Source: Chondrus crispus
Taxonomy: Eukaryota > Rhodophyta > Florideophyceae > Gigartinales > Gigartinaceae
Length of the DNA: 64,000 bases
NCBI RefSeq assembly: GCF_000350225.1
Contig: NW_005179030.1
Span: 62,001-126,000 of the forward strand
Direction: 5' to 3'
The notes beneath the pieces are model-generated. The model was given only the letters and a program-made list of their open reading frames with translations. It was not told the origin of the DNA and searched no databases. Position 1 is the stretch's first letter; every line of letters begins with the position of its first letter. Shown piece by piece: positions 1 through 9,787 of this stretch. The position numbers and the translations under genes were made by a program.

Positions 1-2964
1 CTCGTCCTCTCCCTGAACGAGAGTCCGTTTCCGTTTTCTGGGCGAGAATTTCCGCACAATCAGAACCTCCGAAAATTTCACCAACTCCACCTTCTTCCTC
101 CGAAAGTAAATAGCTTCTACGAACCGATCACAGTAGTCCGCGCCTAGAATTAGCGGCACGGCAAGTTTCTCGCATACTATAATTTGGCTGTAGCCACAAA
201 TCTTCCAAGCCTCACAAGCATCTTGATCGTACCAACGGTGCGAAGCGGCCTGTTATTGGCATTACCGATGTCCTGCGTGGGTCCAAAGGAGACCAGAGTT
301 TCCTGACCTGCGTAAAGTTCCGATTTCCGAATCAGGTTCGGGCTAGCGCCAGTGTCCAACACGGACAATACGCGGCTCATTAGCCCGACCGTCGGTCCAA
401 TGTCTGCGAAGACCTTATAATTTTTTCTCGCAAGGACTAAAATCTTCTCGGGACACTCCCTACGCCTTACCCTGTACCAGGGGCGTCGGAATTCTGTCAG
501 CAGGTCGTCCTTGCCTCTGCGCAAAATTTTCTTGACCCGTATGGGTTCTGTCGGCTTGTCAGCAATTCCCACTACCTCCTCGTCCGGGACAACCTCCTTC
601 TCCAAAATCGGGGACTGGGACGAAGTCCCGGACATGGTTCGGTCGACACATGTCTCTCCTTCAAACTTGTTTGAGGTTCCTCTCATCAGTTTCCCTGCGG
701 CAGCGGGTTTCTTCTCACGTCTTACGATGGCCCTGCGGCTGACCTTCCCGAAGTTCTGTTCGAAACCTCCCTTGACGCACTATGCGTGATCGCTGTTTGC
801 GATTCGACCCATTGCTTCACCTTCAGGTAGCTCTTCGACGGAATTCCCAGCCTCTCTATCGAGGAAAGTGCCTCATAGTTCCCTAGAACTCGATGCATCT
901 CTCGGAACGACAGCAGGCACGTGGGGGCCCCGTTCCCCTTCTCATAGCAATGATAGCGTATGAGGCCATGAGTCTTCTGAGGGTAGCGCCGCCTCGACGG
1001 CCCGCGGACCGGAGGCTTTCCTGACCACCCCGGTCTTCTGAAATTCGTACCCTTGTCCTCCATCGGAATTCTTGGCGCCGGCGTGTGACCGCGCCCCTGA
1101 AATGCCAACACAGGATGCGTGGCCTCCGTATACGAGTCTTCCGTATACGCGCACGGTGGTAGTGTTGACGCGTCGCCCGAACCGTCTTCTCCGTATCCAT
1201 TTCCATCCGATGTTCCAATAAAATTGCCTTCGGCGATAAACCCGTTTCCATAACCAGTTCCGTCCTGGCTCGGATAACTTCGTTCTTCTGACCCAAAAAG
1301 TGACTCTGCCAGGTTGGAAGCGCTGCGAATTTTTCTGGATAGGGGCCCGAACTTGCGGTTGGCTCCCGTCCGCAGCGATGCCGGTGCTTGTATCGTCACC
1401 CTTTTGGTCTTTTTTTCCTTGAGCGGGTCGCTGACCCGTGGGCCTTTACGTAGTTAACCAATCTTAGAAAGGACACGTCCCTGTGATCCTGTCGATATTG
1501 GGACACCATCGGCTTGATACTTGCGTCGAGCCCTTCGATGAACATTGTCATCTGCTCTTCCATGGAATAAACATTCCCGCAACGATTGCTCGCGTCTGGA
1601 AGACGAATGTAGAATTCTATCTCGTCTTCAGACAGTCGCTGTTAGAATTCTCGCAATGAGAGTACGGCTTGGCGAATCTCTTCGTCAATGGCGAAACTTC
1701 GTAGTAGCCACTGTACAGCCTCCGGCCAGACGGAAACCTTCCCATGATGGGACCCGGCCGTCTGTGACACAGAACTGTACTGTCTTAGGGCAATCCCGCC
1801 GAAAAACTCGGGCAACAAGCGGATCGCTTGAACTTCGTTCATCTCCTGCGCGTCGAATTCTTGTACCAGTTTGGCCAAAAATTCGAAAACAAGGACTCCG
1901 TCTTCGCCTGTGAGGGTGTTGTCCGTTTTCACCTTCGGCCGTATATCCCGTCGGATTTTTTTGCACGGCGGTTCGCAGGGAGCTCAACAGGTAGGTCTGC
2001 GGGTTCCGTAGACGATACGTCCGATACGAAAGTAATTTCTTGAAGAGATGGTTAGTCGGATTCAGCTCCTCCAACCGCCCCTATCGCGGTCCGCTTCGCG
2101 TCGCGATATCTTCTGGCTCTGCGTCCGGATTTCTCCGTGAGACGGATGAAGTAATTCCGCCTCTTCTGGAGGTCTTCTTATTTGATGAAATTACATTCTC
2201 TTCTGCTGATCGCCGGTCGGAATTTCTGGAGTGGTCTGACGAACCGTCACCACCTATTTCTGCGGAAACATTCGACTCCGAATTTGAGTCGTAATTTTCT
2301 CGCCCGTCACCGAAGTGATTTTCTTCCTTCGGCCTCTGGCCGACTTGGAACTTCTCCTCCTCGAGTTCCCCTTTTGGACTAAATTGCCCTCCATCATTGG
2401 ATCCTCGGGTTCGCCATCGTCGAGCGTCCCTGAATCCGACCTTGTTCCGGACCGGCCTGCAGCTTGCTCAAGGTCCTTGAGTCGTCGCGCAGCGCGGCCA
2501 AACTTCTCATCCATGCTGTCCCTTGCCTTGGCCAGCGTTTCCAAGGCCTGATTGGGGTCTCGCCTCGCTTCTTTCGCGGCGAGTTTCAGCGAATCGAGCA
2601 CCTCGGGGTCGTCGCCCTTGGACGCATCGGTAAATAAATTCTCAACGAGAAACACACGAGCTGTCAGCTCTTCCAACGCAGTGTGGAACTCGAATTTTAA
2701 CAACTCCTGTTGCTTTTAAAAAATACGCAGCTCGTCGTCGAACTTAGTCTTCGTCTCCTGGCGAATTTTTTCGCCGAACTTGGCCAGTTTTTCTTCTAGG
2801 TCGCTCTTCTCGACCTGCATCTCCGAAGGGGTATCTTCTAAACCTGGATCGGAAGCCGAATTGGCTTGGCTACGCGTCCGAGGTCCTTGCGGGACCCTCG
2901 ACTCTTGATCCGATCCAGCTCTTCTAATCCCGGGACCGATGTCCCGGGGTTGGCTTGATGCCAT
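1..2964 (-). pseudogene. gag and start of pol of gypsy copy 1, decayed
   Basis: Gag starts near 2964 (MASSQPRDIGPG). Its N-terminal charged region is interrupted near 2710. The capsid part (about 1640-2075) shares stretches such as LFKKLLSYRTYRLRNPQTY and GEDGVLV with the copy at 25.2-26.5 kb, but is spread over two frames. The segment at 722-1399 contains the nucleocapsid-like part with the shared PAPRIPMEDKG motif. Its knuckle reads RYHCYEKGNGAPTC, so the first Cys and the His of a CX2CX4HX4C motif are lost. The segment at 177-686 begins pol, with the protease catalytic motif VLDTGAS. A one-base loss near 183 breaks the frame before the ILGADY flap motif, which continues toward the window edge. 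This copy is not functional. Confidence 0.85.
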
Positions 2965-3120
2965 GGCCCGTTCTTAATAAACGCGACCCTTCGAATTGAT
3001 TACTTTAATCTGATGTCTTACTGTAGTTTCCAAATTCTGGGTTGGGAGACCACTTTTGCGGTGCACGACCTTGCGGTTGGAATTAATGTACCGCAAGTTT
3101 GTAGATCGGGAGACTTCTTT

Positions 3121-4252
3121 TGTAATGCAATGCGCCTGGTAGGCAGTGGGCAAGGTCGAGGACTCTCACGGCCCGAATACAAACAAACAAACGAAACAAC
3201 CAAAGCCGCCGGCGGCGCAATGCCACAGAGTGATCGGAGTTCCCTTTCCCTTGATGTGGGCTTGCGCCCCGCCGTAGCTAGAATCCCTAAAAGGGGGGCA
3301 AAGGAAGAAAAGCCCGGCCCGGGATTATAGGTGTGGTAAAGACTTGAAAAGGCAAATGCTCGGCGAGTGCGGGGGCGTCTAGGCAGACCGAACCCACTGG
3401 GTCGTAAATCCACTACTCAAGGAGCGCCTTGATACCTTCTACCCTTGATAAGGTCTTCGACAGGAACGTCGCAACGTAGCCCGTCGAGAAAGAAGAAAGC
3501 GTAGCAGCACTACACCGTCGTACTGCCGGATCGTAAAGTACCAACACCGGATCGGTCGCAACCAGATTCCGATGGAACCGACGCTATCTTATATAGGAGA
3601 TAAGATCTTCGTCGAAGACGTTGTCGCAACAGCCTCCGACGGAACAGACAACAATAGCAGCGCTATACCTTCGTACTACCCGATGGCAAAGTACCAACAC
3701 CGGATCGGTCGCCACCAGATTCCAATGGAACCAACTCTGAGAAAAGCACCACTGGTGCACCAAAACAGAAGCCCGATGGCTAATAACGTCACGTTGCGGA
3801 TTGCAATCCTACAAGGTGGGACCAACTCAAGATTAAGGGAAATTAGGAGAGGGAAATAAAGGATAGGGAAATAAAGGAAAAAGAAAGGGGACCCCCGAGA
3901 GCTGAAGGATGCCGTAGGCTTAGGTAAAAGGGAGCGTCTTAGTAGAGACGGACTTCGACCAAGGCGACATTCAACTCCGGCAACTCGGGTTACCTTTACC
4001 GACTTGGTGGCCAGTGGGGTAAGGTATATATCGCCCCGCCAGAGCCACTACAGTAACTAGCGGCGCTAGATCCTAGATCAATATAGTGCCAGCCAAATTA
4101 ATACTGACTAATTAACTAAATAAAATTAATAGTTAAAATAAAAACCGTGCAAATATTCACGCGTGTGCCCTCCAATGCCGGACTACGGTATTCACATTCC
4201 AACTTATTTTCTTTTCCATTCACCCCCTTGTGCAACCCCTTATTGCACTACA
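3121..4252 (-). repeat. 5' LTR of gypsy copy 1 (1132 bp)
   Basis: The ends are an inverted repeat, TGTAATGCAATGCGCC at 3121 and TATTGCACTACA ending at 4252, matching the ends of the two LTRs at 7112-8049 and 27076-28012. It is about 195 bp longer than those. Part of the excess is an internal duplication: the block at about 3455-3580 recurs at about 3608-3732, with the shared phrase AAAGTACCAACACCGGATCG. The related LTRs contain this block once. A TATA-like box on the minus strand lies at 4025-4031. Confidence 0.87.
4025..4031 (-). promoter_or_regulatory. TATA-like box in LTR of gypsy copy 1
   Basis: TATATAT lies about 220 bp inside the LTR, in the context AAGG-TATATAT-CGCCCCGCC, which is conserved in all three gypsy LTRs of the window. 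Conserved position and context suggest the U3 promoter. Transcription itself is inferred. Confidence 0.45.
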
Positions 4253-5269
4253 ACAACCAGTGGCAATAGTCGGGGCCACGGGGACATTTGTGTAATCCAT
4301 ACGGCTGGTTAGTTAGTAATTAGTAGTCAATGGCACAAATTTATTAATTCTGCACAGTTGCTGTTATACAGTAAGTAATACTTGCGCTTACTGCGAAGGA
4401 GGACGAATGTCCAATCGCATTGGCTCTAAAGGGAGCTTTTGGCTCCGACGTGGTTATTCGTCTGGACATGACATTTACAAACGAAACGGGAGGGGCGGTA
4501 TCGGCACCGGCGTCGCGCCTTGATTCTGTTCTGGACTCATGCAATAATATCGCTGATCTGATCCGCGCCGTACCCGGGATTGATATGATGGATCCTCACC
4601 CGAAGGTTTAAGCCATCAATTTCCATGGACATGCAGTCTGCAGACCGTTAACGGTGCTACAGGAAATATCACGGAAAACGCCCTCTCCATAGTCATCGAT
4701 ACGGGCGAACCCCGCCGGTCAGAAAAACGCCGTGGGCTCCTCGACACAGAGAATTGGGACCCGTACGGGTTGAGCAGAAGACGTGCACCCGGCACGCACA
4801 GAACCGAAGCGGAATATATCCAGTATTACTACGCAGAAGACTGCCGTCGCAAGACGGATGAAGTCCACCAGGAACGACGCCGGCAATACCGCGATAACGG
4901 CGAGGAACGCTACGAGCGATACCGCGATGCCGGATGCGAAGGATACCCCTCCGATGACGACCAATCCGGTTCGGAAGATTCGCGCAGGCGGGACCACAGG
5001 GCACGCCGCGATAGAAGCCGAGACCGTCACCGGTACGACTCGTCCGACCCAGAAGACTACCGTATCGAGTCGGATGAGGAGCGTCGTCGCTCGAGCAGAC
5101 ACCTTCGGGCTGCTCCAGGGAGCGACGACCGACGGCCCATGGTAATCCGCCTTGCAGCCGTAGCGGGAAATGACTTCTCATCTGGAACAGAATTCAACGC
5201 GTCTTGCGCAGTGGACATTACAGCTAAAAATCGAGAGTAATTACTTGCTGCCGTGATTGCGGCCATTGT
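4253..5269. other. unassigned region
   Basis: There is no recognised gene here. A plus-strand open frame at about 4770-5240 (no ATG at its left end) encodes a strongly charged Arg/Asp/Glu/Tyr-rich polypeptide. The other frames across 4700-5300 are also long and open, so this may simply reflect composition. A short plus frame at 4420-4611 starts MALKGAFGSDVV and has no family I recognise. Confidence 0.3.
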
Positions 5270-6890
5270 TGGAGCTTCCATCATCATATTATAAAACATT
5301 GATGTTCTTTTTTCTGTAACTCTGCAGATTGTCGGATCGAAGCTTTGAGCACGCTAGTTGATGAGGAATACTTGCACTTCCAAAAGCTTTTTTCATGCCG
5401 TTTACAACTCCCTTGTCTCAATCACTTGTTATTGTCATGAGGCGACCCATGATGGGGAACTCTTGGCAAACGAATAGCCACGCTCGTTTCCAACTGTGCT
5501 CACTTTCGTCTCCACACAGATAAATGTACACCAGCGGGAGGATCCTAGAATTTGAGGAGAAACCGATCACTGTGAACATCTGATACGTTTCCAGGCCGCA
5601 ATTCCCAAAACAAGCATCAGCGGTGACAATTACAAGCAACTGCGGTAACTGCGATTTTTGTAAATCTAAAAGCAATGTCAACGCGGTCCAGGAATTCTAC
5701 ATCAGGCTCCCGCTTTGCCTTGAGTGTATCGTTTTCCGCATAATCTGCCACAAAAGCCTCCTTGGCAGGTGACCTCCGGAGAACTTCTTGCTTCTGCGCA
5801 TGGGTACAGTATCGCTTTGGGACCTTCACGGCTTTTCGTTTGAGTCGGTCATACTCTGCTTTCTAACCAAGAGAACCACTTCCTCCATTGCAACGCTGCC
5901 CATGAAGGAGTACTCTAACGTGTGCCGATGACGCCAAAACTCCGCTTGTAGCAGCGGCAGGGTTTCATATTATCATTGGGATACCCATAAACGATAGCTG
6001 CACTTGTATTCCTCACTCGGATTCAGAGGTGTGCCTCAATTTGCTCCGGATGGCGGATGTAGCCTGTGATGTGAGCAATTAAGGCCTTTCGAAGAAGTGA
6101 GGGGTATGCCGCGATGTGAACAGAAACATGGCCCGCAAGATCCTTTGTTGTATTCGCAGTCTTCATCTGGCAAACCCGCCAGCGACCTCTTTCTGCAATT
6201 GCGTCAGGACCTTCCTCATTGCCTTCGCTTTCGTCATCATTCTCATCTGCGCCTGCATTGTCATCGCCCGCGGCTGCCGGCGGAGACCCAGGGGGCATTG
6301 GGTTTCCAGCATGTCTATGACAATCCGACACTATGGTACGCGCGAAGGTTGTGTGGTGTGTAATGGGCGCGGATTGGCCTTCGCCACGAGCGTCATGGCA
6401 TATATCCGATTTCACAATCCATCCCCGTGCTTGGTCCGGAATGTGGCCTCCGTTCTGAACTGTTCATCTCGGGATGTGTGCTGGAATGGCGCTGCAATTG
6501 CATGAAATTCAGACTTTGAATTTATCGGAAACACCACTGCAAATGTCAAACATTCCCGGACTTCGTGCACCTTATGAAATAACTAATATTTTGAATAGAA
6601 GATATCTCCGACCTGGATTTAGCGCTTGATGGAGCTACACGCTTGACAGATTAATTCCGTTTTTCGCAGTGGAATCAATGTTTCAGCATTTGCCTTTGCA
6701 GCGAGAATCATCTCATTGTTCTTGTCGATCACGTGCGTCATGGCCATCATCCACGCCTGCTTCTGACCAACCGTAGCGGAAATCTTGTAATTCTGCTTCT
6801 TGAAGAAGCAAATGGCCTTGACGTCCGTTTGGTTCCCCTGTTGCACTTCCACTAGCGCGACCGGTTCGGGGGTGTTGAGGCTGGGCACGA
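5270..6890 (-). pseudogene. MULE (Mutator-like) transposase relic
   Basis: The segment at 5418-5681 reads VTADACFGNCGLE, then TVIGFSSNSRILPLVYIYL, then GDESEHSWKRAWLFV and finally MTITSD. This order, an early Asp, then a Glu followed by a Trp-containing helix, then SD before DKG, is that of the MULE transposase core. After an in-frame stop at the expected Gly position, the frame continues with DKGVVNGMKKAFGSA down to about 5330. Upstream (5617-5870) are fragments starting KVPKRYCTHAQKQEV. Frames at 6619-6888 and 6023-6415 on the same strand may be its N-terminal region, but that is uncertain. Several stops and frameshifts make it inactive. Confidence 0.6.
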
Positions 6891-6957
6891 GGAGAGACGT
6901 CGTCGCCTCTACGCGTCCTCCCCAGCTTCCCCCATCAGTAGCAACTCCTAGCAGGTT

Positions 6958-7111
6958 TCATCTGCAGCTGGCGCCACGTGTTCTTCTGTAGGGCCGGGAT
7001 GCGGCTCCTCTACCACGTTCACGCCCGCGAGAGTCGTCAGAGGTTGTTTGCGCCAAACGGAAGTCCCGGCGGTTAAGCGGGGATCCCAGAAGGAGGCCCT
7101 GCCGGATGCAT
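6958..7111 (-). pseudogene. gag: downstream part of an older gag split by the gypsy insertion
   Basis: Removing 7112-28012 together with one TGCAT copy joins this piece to the gag fragment ending at 28013. The joint reads NYQKLC then IRQGLLLGSPLNRRDF in one frame and continues through a basic RGRERGRG stretch to a stop at 6958. The in-phase junction is direct evidence that the flanking sequence was one gag gene before the gypsy element arrived. Confidence 0.72.
7107..7111. repeat. target site duplication TGCAT, left copy
   Basis: TGCAT immediately precedes the LTR starting at 7112. The same five bases immediately follow the LTR ending at 28012. Confidence 0.85.
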
Positions 7112-8049
7112 TGTAGTGCAATGCGCCTGTTAGGCAGAGACCAAGGTCCGACGGTCCAACACAAACAACAGCAACAAAAACAACAACTGCCAACGGCACA
7201 GCGCTACGGAGTGTTCGAAGCTCCCTGTCCTCTTTAAGCGGGTTTGCGGCCCACAGTAGCTCGGATCCCTGATAGGGGGGGGCAAAGAGAAGGGCCCAGC
7301 CCGGGATCAGTAAATGGTGGTAGAGACTTGTAAAGGCAACTGCTCGACGAGTTCGGAGGGGTGTTTGGGTAAACCTGGTCCGATGGGTCGTAAATCCAAT
7401 GCTCGAAGAGCCCCTTGTACACCTTATACCCTTGATAAGGTCTTCGACGGGGACGTCGCAACGTAACCCGTCGGGAAAGAAGAAAACGTAGCAGCGCTAC
7501 ACCGTCGTACTGCCCGATGGCAAAGTACCAACAACGGATCGGTCGCAACCACATTCCGATGGAACCAACACGGAGAAACGCACCACTGGTGCACCAACAC
7601 AAAAGCCCGATGGCAAATGACGTCACGTTGCGGATCGCAATCCTACAAGGTGGGACCAACTCAAGATTAAGGGAAATTAGGCTAGGGAAATAAAGGAAAA
7701 TTGGTAAGGAAAAAGGGGACCCCCGAGCGCAAAGGATAAAGTAATCTGTAGTTAAAGGGAATGTCTTGTAAAAGACGGACTTCAACCAAGGCGATATCAG
7801 ACTCTGGCAACTCGGGTTACCTTTACTGACTTGGTGGTCAGAGGGCTAAGGTATATATCGCCCCGCCGGAGCCACTACAGTAGCTCTCGGTGATAGATCG
7901 TAGATCTAATCTAATGTTAAATAACTAATATGCAACTAATTAAAATTAATAATTAAAATAATAAAGTGAAATGATTTCCACTTTTGCTTGTCATACCTCA
8001 TCATTTTCATTTCTTTTCACCCCCCTTTTCAGGTGCGTATTGCACTACA
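7112..8049 (-). repeat. 3' LTR of the gypsy chromovirus
   Basis: It begins TGTAGTGCAATGCGCC and ends GTGCGTATTGCACTACA, which form an inverted repeat of about 16 bp. It is nearly identical to 27076-28012. Pairing by the shared TGCAT duplication shows that it is the partner LTR and not a solo LTR. Confidence 0.9.
7852..7858 (-). promoter_or_regulatory. TATA-like box in 3' LTR
   Basis: TATATAT about 190 bp from the start of the LTR on the minus strand, at the same place as in the 5' LTR (27815-27821). Confidence 0.45.
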
Positions 8050-8061
8050 TATCCCCCTTCT
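8050..8061 (-). other. polypurine tract of the gypsy element
   Basis: On the minus strand AGAAGGGGGATA directly abuts the start of the 3' LTR, the expected place for the plus-strand primer in reverse transcription. Confidence 0.7.
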
Positions 8062-8174
8062 GAGCGCCCTTGCGCAACGCCCAGCCATCGTATAATCTCC
8101 TGCCGCTGCTGACCGTGTTTACCGGTCATCAATCACTCTGCGCGGCGTTCTAGCAAGGGTAAGAGGAAAATACC

Positions 8175-9787
8175 ATGCTTCCTTCTCCATCGGAACACTC
8201 CGACGATAGTGTCACCCATAGACGTCCGGGTGTTGGCTTTCCTCGCAAGTTCGAAGTGCCCCGGGGTCTTCCTTCCATACCCCGTCTACCCCCTGTTACC
8301 AACCCTGCCGAGCCGGCCTTTCATCCGGGCTACCGTTCCGCTTGGGTAGCCCGCCGTCATCCTTCGCTCGAGGAGCTGCAGAACAAAACCATGCGTGATA
8401 ACGCAGCCCTGTTTGCTTCTGCTCAATGGTTCTCCTCTGTGGGCGTCCGCGACCTCGACGGTATCAAAAATAGTGTCGCCGATGATGCGGGCATGTTGCC
8501 CGGTAACCTCCCTTTGCAGGCCATTCACACTTTTGACTGGCGTGCCCGCATCGCTATACCCACCTCCATCCTACGTCACTCCTCCCCGCGCGGTCGCTCC
8601 TCCTTATCCCTGCGCTTCATGGACGCTGTGCTCACTCGGATCGAGATTCCTATGGCTGACGCCCTCATACCTTCATGTTACCACTGCGACACTTGGCAGT
8701 GTCGTACGGAGGGGGAACGACTCTACCTCGACAACCTCATCGACTGCATCTTCGGTGACCCCGTGTCCGAGGCGGACCGACTGTGGGGCAACCGACGCAC
8801 CGTCACGACCGACGCCATGTTTTGGACCCAAGCCATTCTTTCCACAAACTTTCGCCGTACGAAGCGCGGCGGTAATTTCTTTTTCCAAATACTGTACGCT
8901 TTGAACGTCGGGTCCGATCCGACACTGGGTACTTCGTGGCGTACCAGATGATTGAGGCTCGTGAAATTTCCAGACAGCACTACACCAATCGATACCAACG
9001 AACCCCGTCCTGGTGGAGTCAATACGAGGTATGTCAGGGTTTGTGGGCTGAGTTAGGACCCATTCTGACATATTACGGCAGTCATTTACGCGATCCGCAG
9101 CACGGGCTGTGGACTGTGTTTCTCACGGAGTGGTGCGTGAAAGTCGCCGCCACCCTCCTGTGGGAAGTTTTCGACTGTTGGCGCCTGTGGCACCTCCCTT
9201 CGAAACTCCGCGAACAAATGCGTCTCCTCAATTATTCTGTCCCCCTTGGCGGGTCCGATGTGGACCGTGAAGTGCACGCCCTCCTCGCTATGATCGAGAC
9301 CGTAGCGTGGGATTGCGTTCCTCCACAAAATTCGTGTCTGTCCTTTTCACGCCTGCGACCCTCTTTTTCCCCTGGTAGAAATCATCCAGCTGCCGGCGAC
9401 TTCGTGTGGATCAACCCCTGGTCCTCCTCCCTCTTTTCTGCCTGGGAGGCCCAGATGAGCCGCCGTTTCGGAAATCAACCACCAACCCCCAACGCAGTCA
9501 CTGTGGTGAACGCCGATCCTCGAGAGCCTGAGATGTGCTCTCGACCTTCGGCCCCAACTTCCCCTCTCCCTGCACCGGTCCGTCCCTCCGCGCCTGAGGC
9601 CCCAGTGTGCGTCGTACTTCCTCCCACGAGCTCGGCGGAAACCTTGTCGCTTCGAGTCGTGTCTTCCTCCGACGTGAATCCAACCTCACTTCCTGCTTCC
9701 CCATCACGCGAGGGACAGCTCGTCACACCCACCTCAACCTTGCCATTGCTGTCATGTACGGCACCCGTGGGCTTAACCCGCCCTTAG
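8175..9787 (+). pseudogene. antisense accessory ORF of the gypsy element (one frameshift)
   Basis: This frame lies on the strand opposite to gag-pol and starts 125 bp inside the 3' LTR. Its first part, 8175-8951 (258 codons), begins at ATG (MLPSPSEHSDDS). Around 8936-8951 the sense continues in another frame (AYQMIEAREISRQHY) to 9787. The whole would be about 535 residues: a Pro-rich N-terminus, a central Trp/Tyr-rich globular part (for example QWFSSVG, PILTYYG, DPQHGLW, TEWCVKV) and a Pro/Ser/Thr-rich C-terminus. I recognise no family. The segment PILxYYGx4DPQH followed by EWx10EV resembles the proteins at 56-58 and 61-63 kb. Antisense ORFs 3' of pol are known from some plant gypsy elements. 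Function here is unknown. Confidence 0.55.

Larger units (their letters stand above)
1..4252 (-). mobile_element. Ty3/gypsy retrotransposon, copy 1, truncated by window edge
   Basis: Minus-strand gypsy element running off the left edge of the window. From right to left it has a 5' LTR (3121-4252), a short leader, a decayed gag and the start of the protease. Its proteins are clearly homologous to those of the copy at 7112-28012, but it is older: reading frames are broken in several places and the gag zinc knuckle has lost ligands. The flank to the right of 4252 is not recognisably repeated on the other side, because the 3' LTR lies outside the window, so no target duplication can be checked. 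Confidence 0.88.

Noticed and set aside
4770-5240. Arg/Asp-rich protein gene
   Set aside because: No ATG at its start, and other frames are equally open. Kept only as a remark in the unassigned region.
7112-8049. Solo gypsy LTR
   Set aside because: The TGCAT duplication and the in-phase gag junction pair it with the LTR at 27076-28012.
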